64,000 nucleotides of DNA. Origin: Streptomyces sp. NBC_00576. Lineage in GTDB: Bacteria > Actinomycetota > Actinomycetes > Streptomycetales > Streptomycetaceae. The notes under the pieces are model-generated. The model saw nothing but the letters and a program-made list of their open reading frames with translations. It ran no database searches and was not told where the DNA came from. Positions 1 to 8,252 of the stretch are shown here, in pieces (within the stretch, counting starts at the first letter, position 1; every line of letters starts with the position of its first letter). A program made the translations under genes and the position numbers. The stretch is taken from NCBI RefSeq assembly GCF_036345175.1, contig NZ_CP107780.1:8246001-8310000 (forward strand). The letters are read 5' to 3'.

Positions 1-69
1 CAGGAGAAGGACACCTTGCGCACCTTGAGCGGTATGTGTGGCGGGTTGGACATGGCGTCAATGTACTGA
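1..69 (+). CDS. Possible 3' end of a truncated gene
   Basis: Frame 1 is open from the window edge to a TGA at 67-69 and would encode a 22-residue tail ending SGMCGGLDMASMY. The piece is too short to identify and could be an open frame by chance. The sequence downstream of it (to about 120) shows nothing else clear. Confidence 0.25.
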   Translation, partial: QEKDTLRTLSGMCGGLDMASMY

Positions 70-124
70 TGGGTAGCGAACGAGGAAACCCTCGGGCGCA
101 GACTTGTTGACGCGAGTGTCAGCT

Positions 125-208
125 AGCCCCGCGCCCCGATAGGGGCGCGGGGCTGTGTCATATATGCGGCTCCGCCGCGGGGCGCGACAAGCCCCCACCG
201 GCCCGCAC
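125..208 (+). repeat. Dispersed palindromic repeat family 1, copy A
   Basis: A perfect 13-bp hairpin (125-137 / 142-154, loop GATA) is followed by the family core GGGGCGCGGGGCTGT, a GCGGCTCCGCCGC mini-hairpin and GGGCGCGACAAGCC. Related copies lie near 37753, 41821, 44308 and 53861. This copy sits just beyond the stop codon of the minus-strand gene ending at 209, so the hairpin probably also ends that transcript. Confidence 0.8.
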
Positions 209-2137
209 CTAACGCAACCCCCCGATACCCCGCCCATCCTTGAGGGTCCCCTTCAACCCCGCCTGCGCCCCCTGCCGGGTCTTCGCCGCCAGCATGGCAC
301 CCCGCACAGACGCACTCACCCCACCCGTCGCCGTGACGGACGCCGTGTTCTCCGCACCTGCGGCCAGCAGATACCACTCACCAGCCCCCGACTTCCACAG
401 CACACCGGCCAGCACGTTCGGGTCGCGGTAACCGCACGCCGGACTGTTCTCGGACTTCGCCGCGACCGCCCCGTACTGCCCACCCGGCGTATGGAACTGG
501 GCCAGCACCCGCGCACCCCCACCCCGCCAGGTCTCCGCACGGGTGCACACCCAGTCGGCGGCGCCGCTCGCGTCGGGCAGCGGCTGCTCCGCGTACCGCC
601 AGGCGTTCACGGAGCGCACGCCCTGGGAGTGCATCGTGGCGAGAGAGCAGACGAAGGGCGACCACGTCGCCAGCGCCGTCGGTGCCGAGGCCTCGCGGGG
701 TGTGGCCGGGCGGCCCGTGGTGAGGTGGGCCGGCACGAGTTCGCCGAGGTCGCTCAGCAGTCGGGCGCCCCCGGCGTCCGTCACCTGGAGCGTGTTCCAG
801 GACTGGCAGGCGCCCCGCTGGGCGACAGGGCTGGCCAGCGGCCCGCTCACCCCGTCGGTCAGCCCCAGGTCGATCGGCGTCGCGGCCGGCTTGCGCAGGT
901 CCCGCATCTCCGCCTTGCGCACCCAAGGAGCCGTCAGATAGCGGACGTTGCCGTCGGCCCGGTCGAGGACCACCGCGTCGGCCTCGGCGCCGGTCGCGCC
1001 GTCGACGCGGGCGAAGTCGAGGGCGGCCCCGCTCGTGCCGTCCTTCGGTTCGGCGTACCGGGCGATGCGCAGACCGTCGTACAGGATCACCACGCGAGCC
1101 GCGTCGACAGTACCCGCGTACAGCAACTGGGGCGGGCCGGCCGGGCCGCCGGACGGGGTGCCCGGGGTCGCCGAGACCTGGACCGTCTCGCCGGGGCGGG
1201 CCCAGACGGCGAGGGCGCGGCGCAGCAGGGCGCTGTCGCCGACGAGGTCGCCGCGCGCGGGCCAGACGGAGAAGTCGGTGCGCGCGGAGGACTTCCAGGT
1301 GGCGGCCGGCACCAAGGTCAACCGGGCGGGGTCCAGGGCGGCTTGGGCGGCCGGGTTCTGCGCGTACGAGGGAGCGGCGGCGCCGTCCGGGGCCCAGCCG
1401 TCGCCGGGCAGACCGAGCAGCGTGCCGCACACCGCGACGGCCGCGGCGGCGACAAGGGCGGCCTTCAGGTGCTGCCTGCGCCGCATCAGGTCGGTCGGGC
1501 GGGCGTGGAGCGAACAGGGGTCGAACTCGGCGGAGTCGAGCAGCGCGTACTGCGCCGGCACCTCGTCCGCCTCGCGCAGCGCCTCGATCGGCCGGCCGAC
1601 CCCGGCGGCCTCCAGGGCGGTGCGCACGTCGGAGTCCGGGAGCTTCTCCAGACCGCGCAGGACGTAAGCGGCCCGGGCGGGGCCGGACAGGGCCGACAGC
1701 CGCTGGTCCAGGGCGAGTTCGTCGGCGCCGCCCGAACGCGGGAAGAGCCGCAGACCCCACACCTGGGGGAGCAGCGGCGGCAGCTGCGACCGCTTCGGCA
1801 GCGTGCGGCCCCGCCACGGCTGTCCCGCCGCGAGTGCCGTACGCAGCACCTGGAGGCGGACCAGCGCGTAACCGGGGTCGCCCGCGCGGCCCTTCGACTG
1901 GGCCGGGAGCACCGCTGTGGCCGTGCGTCCCCTGGGCAGCGCGCGCTGGGTGAGGGCGTGCGCGGTCAGGACGCGCCGGTTGCGGCCGAGGCTCGGGGGC
2001 AGCACCAGATAGGCGAGCCGGACGAGCCGGGGATAGTGCTCGACGAGCGCGGCCTCGGCCTGCTCCACGTCGACGACGGGGCGGCCCTTGGCGCTGTTAC
2101 CGGTGCTGGGGCTGAAGGCGACATCCTGTGACTGCAC
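209..2137 (-). CDS. Membrane protein with ECF-sigma-like N-terminus and extracytoplasmic domain
   Basis: A 642-residue protein with a GTG start at 2137. Residues about 25-75 resemble a degenerate sigma-70 region 2 (AEAALVEHYPRLVRLAYLV). Residues about 145-190 resemble region 4 (ALSGPARAAYVLRGLEKL). One hydrophobic segment follows at about residues 222-242 (AALVAAAAVAVCGTLLGL), then about 400 residues that would lie outside the cell, with several cysteines. This suggests a sigma-like or sigma-derived cytoplasmic domain tethered to an extracytoplasmic sensor domain, but the DNA-contact residues are poorly preserved, so it may no longer act as a sigma factor. There is no clear Shine-Dalgarno and an in-frame stop lies just upstream, so the start is constrained. 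The TPR gene lies 63 nt upstream on the same strand. Function is inferred; Streptomyces conserved hypothetical. Confidence 0.8.
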   Translation of the reverse strand: MQSQDVAFSPSTGNSAKGRPVVDVEQAEAALVEHYPRLVRLAYLVLPPSLGRNRRVLTAHALTQRALPRGRTATAVLPAQSKGRAGDPGYALVRLQVLRTALAAGQPWRGRTLPKRSQLPPLLPQVWGLRLFPRSGGADELALDQRLSALSGPARAAYVLRGLEKLPDSDVRTALEAAGVGRPIEALREADEVPAQYALLDSAEFDPCSLHARPTDLMRRRQHLKAALVAAAAVAVCGTLLGLPGDGWAPDGAAAPSYAQNPAAQAALDPARLTLVPAATWKSSARTDFSVWPARGDLVGDSALLRRALAVWARPGETVQVSATPGTPSGGPAGPPQLLYAGTVDAARVVILYDGLRIARYAEPKDGTSGAALDFARVDGATGAEADAVVLDRADGNVRYLTAPWVRKAEMRDLRKPAATPIDLGLTDGVSGPLASPVAQRGACQSWNTLQVTDAGGARLLSDLGELVPAHLTTGRPATPREASAPTALATWSPFVCSLATMHSQGVRSVNAWRYAEQPLPDASGAADWVCTRAETWRGGGARVLAQFHTPGGQYGAVAAKSENSPACGYRDPNVLAGVLWKSGAGEWYLLAAGAENTASVTATGGVSASVRGAMLAAKTRQGAQAGLKGTLKDGRGIGGLR

Positions 2138-2200
2138 GTTCAGCAGAACGAGCGAATCGTCGGATGGTCACCTGGCCCTCGTCACCTGACCCTCCCGGAG

Positions 2201-2710
2201 TTACGCGTCCGGTTCGGTCAACAGCCGTGCGTAGTTCGCCATCGACCGCTGGTAGCGCGGCAGATGGGGAGCGAGGGCGCCGAGGACGAGCGAGAGGCCC
2301 TCGCGGTCGCGGCCGAGACTGGACAGGCACAGCGCCAGACATGCCCGTACGGCGTCGTCCAACTCGTCGGAGGGGGCGTCCAGTTCGGGGGTGAGCAGCT
2401 TGACGCCCTCCTCGGCCTGTCCGATGTTCCGCAGTGAACTCGACAGCTGGATCTTGGCGCGCCGGCCCTTGTATCCGCTGTGTTCGCCGAGCCCGAGCGC
2501 GAGCGCCTCCCGGTAGAGGGGCGCCGCACGGTCGGAGTGGCCCGTCGAGTCCCAGGCGCAGGCCTGCTCGAAGGGGGTCAGGGGACTGCCGGCGGGCAGT
2601 TCGGCGACGAGTGCGTCGATCACGGCGCGGAAGTCCGCTCCGTGGTCCTCGTCGTAGTCGTCGAAGGTGGCCCAGGCGGCATCCACACGCTCTTCCCAGT
2701 CTGCGTTCAC
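2201..2710 (-). CDS. Tetratricopeptide-repeat protein
   Basis: About 169 residues of helical repeats (for example RAAPLYREALALGLG, AEEGVKLLTPEL, AVRACLALCLSSLGRDREGL) typical of the short cytosolic TPR_5-type proteins of actinobacteria. These are protein-interaction scaffolds with no known enzymatic role. The start is taken as the GTG at 2710 (VNADWEERV), preceded by GAGAGTGGGCAA; a GTG six codons further up (2728) is possible. It is the upstream member of a likely two-gene unit with the sigma-like membrane protein and is divergent from the lipoprotein gene at 2851. Nothing in the sequence gives a specific partner. Confidence 0.82.
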   Translation of the reverse strand: MNADWEERVDAAWATFDDYDEDHGADFRAVIDALVAELPAGSPLTPFEQACAWDSTGHSDRAAPLYREALALGLGEHSGYKGRRAKIQLSSSLRNIGQAEEGVKLLTPELDAPSDELDDAVRACLALCLSSLGRDREGLSLVLGALAPHLPRYQRSMANYARLLTEPDA

Positions 2711-2850
2711 TTGCCCACTCTCGCACACGCGTTCCCTGATTGAGTGGTCTGTGCCCGGCAGCCGTATCGAGAGCGAGGGCTCCGTGCCGGGGCCTCCCGC
2801 AGCATGGGCCGAGAGTAATGTCGGCGGCGAACGGACCGGAGGACGAACAG

Positions 2851-3312
2851 ATGATGGTGACGCGACCGAAGCTCGTGGCTGCCGCGGTCACAGCCGTGGC
2901 GGCGCTGGCACTGACGGGCTGCTCAGGCGGCGACAGCGATCAGGCGGCCACGGCGATCGACGCCACGCCGGTCGCCGCGACCGGCAGCCTGGAACACATC
3001 GCGAGCGAGGCGGGCTGCACGCCGATCATGCAGATCGACGCGGACGAGCTCCGCCAGGCCGCCTGCAAGACCACCACCTACGGCAAGTTCCTTCTCCTGA
3101 CCTACGCGACCGACCGCGGCCAGCGCGAGTGGATCAACGGGGCCAAGGACTACGGCGGGTTCTACCTCCTCGGCCGCAAGTGGACCGCGGTCGGCGACCA
3201 GAAGGTGATCGCAAAGCTGCAGAGCAAGCTCGGCGGGACCACCGAGGTGGGCGCCGACCACCACGCGGGCGGCGGTGGCGAGGCGAGCCACTCCGCCGGC
3301 CACGAAGGCTGA
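2851..3312 (+). CDS. Small secreted lipoprotein, His-rich tail
   Basis: A 153-residue protein. A hydrophobic signal peptide ends in a lipobox, LALTGC, so the mature protein should be lipidated at this cysteine and anchored on the outer face of the membrane. The mature part contains two further cysteines about 20 residues apart (GCTPIM, AACKTT), which could form a disulfide. It ends in a Gly/His-rich tail (GADHHAGGGGEASHSAGHEG) that could bind metal, although that is speculation. GGAGG lies 7-8 nt before the ATG at 2851; the adjacent ATG at 2854 is equally possible. The protein appears conserved in Streptomyces but has no assigned function. A strong hairpin terminator follows. Confidence 0.88.
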   Translation: MMVTRPKLVAAAVTAVAALALTGCSGGDSDQAATAIDATPVAATGSLEHIASEAGCTPIMQIDADELRQAACKTTTYGKFLLLTYATDRGQREWINGAKDYGGFYLLGRKWTAVGDQKVIAKLQSKLGGTTEVGADHHAGGGGEASHSAGHEG

Positions 3313-3347
3313 GCGGAAGCGGGAACAACAAAGACAGAGCAGAGCAT

Positions 3348-3387
3348 GAGAAAGCCGGTGGCGGGAGAACCCGCCACCGGCTTTCTC
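3348..3387. terminator. Bidirectional hairpin terminator
   Basis: Perfect 18-bp inverted repeat (3348-3365 / 3370-3387) with an AGAA loop, between the convergent lipoprotein and DUF1996 genes. A second hairpin with an 11-bp stem and 3-nt loop follows directly at 3389-3413. Confidence 0.9.
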
Positions 3388-3429
3388 AGGTGGCCCACCG
3401 TCGGTGGGCCACCGGTCGAGCTACTGGAT

Positions 3430-5058
3430 CTACTGGCACTTCTTGCCGGTGTTGATGCAGTTGACCATCTTGTTCATCGTGTTCTGGGAGAAGAAGTTGA
3501 TGAAGTCGTTGTGGTCGGTGATCGGCTTGTGCAGGTTCTCCGGGAAGGTGTCCACCGCGTACGGGTTCACCACCGTGCCGTTCTCGAGCTTCGGGGCCGG
3601 AACGTTGTAGACCAGACGGACCTGGAGCTGGGGGATCGCCTTGAAACCGTTGGCGCAGGTGCCGTCGGCCTGGACGAAGGACACGTGAGTGCGGTGGTTC
3701 GCACTGTCGATGTTCTGGCCGTCCCAGCAGCTCTGGAAGTCGGTCGTACGGACCACGGAGCTGCCCTGGGGGCAGATCGGGTACTGGTCCTTCAGCTGCA
3801 CCTTGTTCTCGAAGCCGGTGCAGCTCCAGTTCACGTTGGCGTTCGCGTTGCCGTTGACGAAGGCCTTGGCGTCACCGGTGATGATGCGCAGGGCGGTCGG
3901 CATCGCGACGACGTTGCCCTTCTTGTTGCCGACGAACTTGATCTGCGCCTGGGAGGCCTGCAGGATCTTGCCGACGTTGCCTTCCTTGCCACCGCCGTCG
4001 TTGTTCTGGTCGAAGTCCTGCGAGCCGTCCTGCAGACGCAGCACCGGCCAGAAGTACGACGACTTGTCGCCCTGGTTCTGGCAGCTGGTCTGGGCCGCCG
4101 CCAGTTCCTGGTCGCTCGCGAAGGCATCGTTGCTCTGGTTGCCGACGTAGTCGTGCAGGTGGTGGGCACCGTTGCTGACACCGGGGGCGACGATCACGTT
4201 GTCCGTGTTGTGGTTGTCGTTGCCGTTGGTGCCGCACTTCGTGGTGAAGGAGCCACGCGAGCCGCTGTTGCCGTTGGCAGCGAGTCCGTTCGCACCCACA
4301 CCCAGCTGGGCGTTGCCCTGAACCTGGGTGATGTCGACGAAGTCGGCAGCCACCGGGCCGTTGCCGCCCTGGCCGCCGCCACCGGCGTTGCCCTGGTCCT
4401 GACCCTGGTCCTGACCGCCACCCTGGTCCTGGCCCTGGTCCTGGCCGTTGTCCTGACCCTGGTCCTGACCACCGTTGTTCTGGTCCTGACCGCCGTTGTT
4501 CTGGTCCTGGCCACCGTTGTTCTGGTTGCCACCGTTGTTCTGGCCGTTGCCCTGGTTGCCCTGGCCCTCACCGGCGTTGGTCTGCGGCGCGGCCGCGACA
4601 CCGGTGCACTGGGCGAACTGCCCCAGGTTGTCGGCACCGGAACCACCAGCGCGCTGGATGTTGATCCGGATCCGGTCGATCGCCGCGAACCGCTTGTCCT
4701 TCAGCGGACCGACGATCGCGTTCTGCACGAAGCTCGCGTCACCTGCCTGCGCCTGCCGAGTGGAGGCGAGACGCGCGTAGGCCTCGGTGATCTGGTTGTC
4801 GAGATTCGCCAGCTCCTTGTCCACGCCGGCGCGGGCGCCGTCGGGGACGTTCGAGAGCTTCTGACCGACATCCGGGCAGTCGATCGTGGCGATCTGCGCC
4901 GCAGCGGCCTTGGTCTGGTTCTGGGCGCCGTTCTCCTCGTGTGCGGAGGCGTAGAAATTCGCCCAGACAAGTCCACCACCACCGATCGCGAGGGCCGCGG
5001 ATGCGGCCACGGCGCGAACGGCCAGTGGTGAGCGTCGTTTACGTGCATTGCGTCCCAT
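3430..5058 (-). CDS. Secreted DUF1996 protein with Gln/Asn/Gly-rich linker
   Basis: A 542-residue exported protein. It has a basic N-terminus (MGRNARKRRSPLAVR) and a hydrophobic signal segment (residues about 14-33). A mature helical region (about 40-150) leads into a linker of repeated GGQDQNN/GQDQ units (about 165-230). The rest matches the DUF1996 family seen in fungi and actinomycetes, including the HHLHDYVGN motif near its start, PVLRL and a conserved SCWDG. The family has no firmly established activity; conserved His and Asp residues make a carbohydrate-active or cell-wall role plausible, which is inference. AGAGGAG precedes the ATG at 5058. The linker likely separates a cell-wall-proximal region from the globular domain. 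Confidence 0.9.
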   Translation of the reverse strand: MGRNARKRRSPLAVRAVAASAALAIGGGGLVWANFYASAHEENGAQNQTKAAAAQIATIDCPDVGQKLSNVPDGARAGVDKELANLDNQITEAYARLASTRQAQAGDASFVQNAIVGPLKDKRFAAIDRIRINIQRAGGSGADNLGQFAQCTGVAAAPQTNAGEGQGNQGNGQNNGGNQNNGGQDQNNGGQDQNNGGQDQGQDNGQDQGQDQGGGQDQGQDQGNAGGGGQGGNGPVAADFVDITQVQGNAQLGVGANGLAANGNSGSRGSFTTKCGTNGNDNHNTDNVIVAPGVSNGAHHLHDYVGNQSNDAFASDQELAAAQTSCQNQGDKSSYFWPVLRLQDGSQDFDQNNDGGGKEGNVGKILQASQAQIKFVGNKKGNVVAMPTALRIITGDAKAFVNGNANANVNWSCTGFENKVQLKDQYPICPQGSSVVRTTDFQSCWDGQNIDSANHRTHVSFVQADGTCANGFKAIPQLQVRLVYNVPAPKLENGTVVNPYAVDTFPENLHKPITDHNDFINFFSQNTMNKMVNCINTGKKCQ

Positions 5059-5298
5059 GGAACTCCTCTGACTTCCTTGCGGGGCTATCGAGGCGCCCGA
5101 CAGGAGTGAAGCGGCGTCATTCCATACGAGGGGGACCTCAGGAGTGTTCAGCCGCCTCAGAAATTGATGAGAGATTCGTAGGACAATTCGACCCCAACCT
5201 CACCGGGTATACTGGGAGTTGCCGATCTCTTACGGCAAGTGTTCGGCAGGCGAGCGGATATCGTCGAGTTTGTCGAGTTTGTCGACGGTGCTGTGCTT

Positions 5299-5952
5299 TC
5301 AACGCCCCTGGTCGAGATAGGTCAGTACCGCCAGGACGCGGCGGTTGTCATCGTCCGACACCTCAAGTCCGAGTTTGGCGAAGATGTTGGACGTGTGCTT
5401 GGCGATCGCCCGCTCCGTGACAACGAGATGCCCCGCGATCGCCGCGTTCGAACGTCCCTGAGCCATGAGTTCCAGCACCTCCAGTTCCCGGGGCGTCAGC
5501 CGCCCCAGCGGCCGGCCGTCCCCGGCACGCCCCGCCAGCAGCTGCTTGATCACCTGCGGGTCCATGGCGGTACCGCCCGCCGCGACCCGTCGTACGGCGT
5601 CCACGAACTGCTCCGCGTCGAACACCCGGTCCTTGAGCAGATAGCCGACCCCGCCGTCCCCGTCGGCCAGCAACTCCCGTGCGTACAGCCGCTCCACGTG
5701 CTGCGACAGCACCAGCACCGGCAGCCCCGGCCGCGCCCGACGGGCCCGCAGCGCGCACTGCAGCCCCTCGTCGGTGTGCGTCGGCGGCAGGCGTACGTCG
5801 ACCACAGCGACGTCCGGTGCCAGCTCGGCGAGCGCCCGGTCCAGCTCGGGACCGCTCTCCACCGCCGCGGCGATCTCGAAGTCGTACGCCTCCAGCAGCC
5901 GGACCAGTCCGTCGCGCAGCAGGAACAGGTCTTCGGCTAGGACAACTCGCAA
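5299..5952 (-). CDS. LuxR/NarL-family response regulator
   Basis: A 217-residue DNA-binding response regulator. The receiver domain covers residues 1-120, with the acidic pocket (LAED), the phospho-acceptor Asp in VVDVRLP and the conserved Lys in YLLKDR. A LuxR-type helix-turn-helix is at about 150-210 (LTPRELEVLELMAQGRSN, then VTERAIAKHTSNIFAKLGL). The best start is a TTG at 5952 with GGAG five nt upstream. This places the start 16 nt inside the 3' end of the kinase gene, a translational-coupling arrangement. It is presumably phosphorylated by the adjacent kinase; its regulon cannot be read from the sequence. Confidence 0.9.
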   Translation of the reverse strand: MRVVLAEDLFLLRDGLVRLLEAYDFEIAAAVESGPELDRALAELAPDVAVVDVRLPPTHTDEGLQCALRARRARPGLPVLVLSQHVERLYARELLADGDGGVGYLLKDRVFDAEQFVDAVRRVAAGGTAMDPQVIKQLLAGRAGDGRPLGRLTPRELEVLELMAQGRSNAAIAGHLVVTERAIAKHTSNIFAKLGLEVSDDDNRRVLAVLTYLDQGR

Positions 5953-7205
5953 GGAATCTCCATGGTCACCATGGTGGGACCGCCAACCGGACTGCTGACG
6001 GCCAGGACGCCGTCGAATGTACCGAGCCGCCGCTCGACCCCGGCCAGCCCCGACCCGCCCCCGGCGCGCGCACCGCCCCGCCCGTTGTCGGTGACGGAGA
6101 TTCGCAACGAGCCGTCCGCGTACCGCAGATCGACCCACACCCGCTCGGCGCCGGAGTGCTTGACGGCGTTGGTCAGCACCTCGCTCACCGCGAAGTACGC
6201 CGCCGACTCCACAGGCGCCTCCGCCCGACCGCCGTCCACGTCGACCACGACCTCGGTGTCGATGGGCAGCCGCAGCGCCAACGCCCGTACGGCATCGCCC
6301 AGTCCACGCTCCGCCAGCACCGGCGGATGGATGCCGTGCACCAGGTCCCGCAGCTCGGCGAGCGCGTCGGCGGAGGACTGCCGGGCCCGCGCGAGCAACT
6401 CCCGCGCCTTCTCCGGGTTCTTCTCGATGAGCGCCTCGACGGTCCCCAGATCCATCCCCATCGCGACCAGCCGCGCCTGCGCGCCGTCGTGCAAGTCACG
6501 CTCGATACGCCGTAGTTCGGCGGCAGAGGTGTCCACGGCATCCCGCCGCGTCTCGGTCAACACCCGCACCCGCTCGGCGAGTTCACCGCGCTCGGAATCC
6601 AACAGCACCCGCGTGAGCAGGAAGTGAAGGCGCAGGAGGGCGGGCGTCAGATAGTACGAGGCAACGAGGAGTACGGCCCCCAGGGCGCCGGCGGCGAGCG
6701 CGCTGCCCTGACCGCGGATCGGCACGAACCCGTACCACCAGCCGACGTACGTCCCGTCCGTGAACACCCGCCACAGCCCGAGAGCCAGCGCGAACCCCTC
6801 GAAGGGATACAGGAGCAGCGCGGCCGGCACCAGCGCGGTGACGAACCCGAGCACCGCGTCGAGCGGCAGCCACGCGAACTCCCGCCAGGTCGCCGGATCA
6901 CGCAGCACCCCAAGGGCCCGCGCCCACCGCCCCGCGTCCGCCGGCGGCACCCGGTACCGGGGCGGAATCCGCACCCCGCCCCACCGCACGGCCATCAGCC
7001 GCCGCCAGTCGGCCCACGCCCGCACCCACTTGACGACCCGGGGCGTGGTGAGGAGACCGACCCCCAGGACGGGCACGAGCGCGAGCGAAACGAGGGAGAG
7101 CACGAGGAGCAGCAGCGACCCGGCGATCGAGGCGACGGCGAGCAGCAGCGACCGTGCCCCGGCGAGCGACACGGTACGAACTCGTGCGGTGAAGGCGTCG
7201 TCCAT
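5937..7205 (-). CDS. Sensor histidine kinase, HisKA_3 type
   Basis: A 422-residue membrane kinase. Several hydrophobic segments lie in the first ~200 residues (about 17-45, 115-140, 165-195), consistent with the actinobacterial 'putative sensor' domain. The HisKA_3 dimerisation helix carries the phospho-accepting His in RIERDLHDGAQ. The HATPase_c domain has the N box (SEVLTNAVKHS) and G boxes (VTDNGRGG, GSGLAGVERR). The ATG at 7205 gives the usual size. The partner is the overlapping response regulator downstream. No ligand can be inferred from the sensor region. Confidence 0.92.
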   Translation of the reverse strand: MDDAFTARVRTVSLAGARSLLLAVASIAGSLLLLVLSLVSLALVPVLGVGLLTTPRVVKWVRAWADWRRLMAVRWGGVRIPPRYRVPPADAGRWARALGVLRDPATWREFAWLPLDAVLGFVTALVPAALLLYPFEGFALALGLWRVFTDGTYVGWWYGFVPIRGQGSALAAGALGAVLLVASYYLTPALLRLHFLLTRVLLDSERGELAERVRVLTETRRDAVDTSAAELRRIERDLHDGAQARLVAMGMDLGTVEALIEKNPEKARELLARARQSSADALAELRDLVHGIHPPVLAERGLGDAVRALALRLPIDTEVVVDVDGGRAEAPVESAAYFAVSEVLTNAVKHSGAERVWVDLRYADGSLRISVTDNGRGGARAGGGSGLAGVERRLGTFDGVLAVSSPVGGPTMVTMEIPCELS

Positions 7206-7305
7206 GCGGTCAGTCTCGCCGAGGGCGCCCCACCGGGTCACGGGGCCGAACACCCGTACCGGGTGGTGGTGCCAGACACACCCCCCCGGATAGCGGGGCG
7301 ACGGG

Positions 7306-7923
7306 TCAACGCGCGGTCGGGGGCGTGTACTTGTACCCCACCCGCCGTACCGTCTGGATCGCCTGCCGGTGCTCCACGCCGAGCTTGCGGCGCAGCCGGG
7401 CGATGTGGACGTCGACGGTCCGGCCGTCACCCACGTGCCCGTAGCCCCACACCGTGGTGACCAACTGGTCGCGGGTGTGCACCCGGCCCGGGTGCGCGAC
7501 GAGATGGGCGAGCAGCTCGAACTCCAGGTAGGTGAGATCCAGCGGACGCCCTTCGACCTCGGCGGTGCGCTGGGCGTTGTCGACGCGTACGAGGTGACGC
7601 CCACCGTCGGCCACCGGCTGCGTCGGCTCGGGCGCCGGCTCCGGAGCCGGGAGCGCGAACGGCAGTACGGGCGGCTGCTGATCGGCCGGTACGAGCACCA
7701 GGTAGCCGATCATCGGCGGCTGGCCCGGCAGCGTCGGCAGGGTGTGCGGGGGAGCCGGCAGCCAGGTGGCGCCCGGCGGGAGGAAGTCCGCGACGTCGAC
7801 CACCTCGTCCCGGTCGACGGCGCGAAGTCGGTGCCGTGCGGAGGCGCCCGGGGACGCGGGGGCGGGACGGGGAGCCGTGGGGAGGGGAGAAAGGGGGGAG
7901 AGGGAACGAGTGGTGGTCGCCAT
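7306..7923 (-). CDS. Orphan OmpR-type winged-helix regulator lacking a receiver domain
   Basis: A 205-residue protein. The C-terminal ~95 residues form a complete Trans_reg_C winged helix (LDLTYLEFELLAHLVAHPGR, VWGYGHVGDGRTVDVHIARL, RRVGYKYTPP). The N-terminal half is Pro/Ala-rich (PAPEPAPEPTQPVADG) with no receiver-domain motifs, so phosphorylation control is unlikely. It lies between a two-component pair and glnII, all on the minus strand, but a strong terminator follows glnII, so it is probably transcribed on its own. Its place beside a GlnR-controlled gene suggests a link with nitrogen metabolism, which is only inference from position. Confidence 0.88.
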   Translation of the reverse strand: MATTTRSLSPLSPLPTAPRPAPASPGASARHRLRAVDRDEVVDVADFLPPGATWLPAPPHTLPTLPGQPPMIGYLVLVPADQQPPVLPFALPAPEPAPEPTQPVADGGRHLVRVDNAQRTAEVEGRPLDLTYLEFELLAHLVAHPGRVHTRDQLVTTVWGYGHVGDGRTVDVHIARLRRKLGVEHRQAIQTVRRVGYKYTPPTAR

Positions 7924-8252
7924 GAGAGGTCAGCTCTTTCGCGCGAGGAGTTCGTCAGGGGACGTACGTCGTGCGCGTCGGCGGAAGACCGAGAGGTACG
8001 GCGACAGAAGGGCCGTACAGCTGGTGTTAGAGGGCCGACGCGTTCATCGCGCGACAACACACCCGGTCGAAGTCGTGGTGCTGGCGGGAAGGCCAGAAGG
8101 GCTCGAGGTCGTGGCGACCTGTCGCGATGCACTTCTGGAAGCTGGCCATGGGTCCATTGAAGCAGAGAAGGGGCGAAGCAGAGAAGGGGTGTCCACCGTG
8201 CGGTGGACACCCCTTCTCACCATCTGGGATCAGACGGAGATCAGACGAGCGA
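7924..8252. other. Intergenic region: regulator promoter side and glnII terminator
   Basis: 329 nt without a convincing gene. The distal part (8181-8218) is the glnII terminator. The rest should hold the promoter of the winged-helix gene; no clear -35/-10 pair or operator stands out. Confidence 0.6.
8181..8218 (-). terminator. glnII terminator hairpin
   Basis: Perfect 17-bp inverted repeat (8181-8197 / 8202-8218) with a 4-nt loop, 35 nt beyond the glnII stop codon. Confidence 0.9.

Noticed and set aside
155..2131. 658-codon plus-strand open frame opposite the sigma-like membrane protein gene
   Set aside because: Antisense shadow: Arg/Gly/His-rich translation, no domain, third-position GC bias favours the minus strand.
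4380..4570. Regular repeats that might suggest a CRISPR array
   Set aside because: They are short in-frame codon repeats of a protein linker without unique spacers.
3346..5031. 561-codon plus-strand open frame opposite the DUF1996 gene
   Set aside because: Val/Leu-rich shadow of the Gln/Asn/Gly-coding strand; no ribosome binding site or family.
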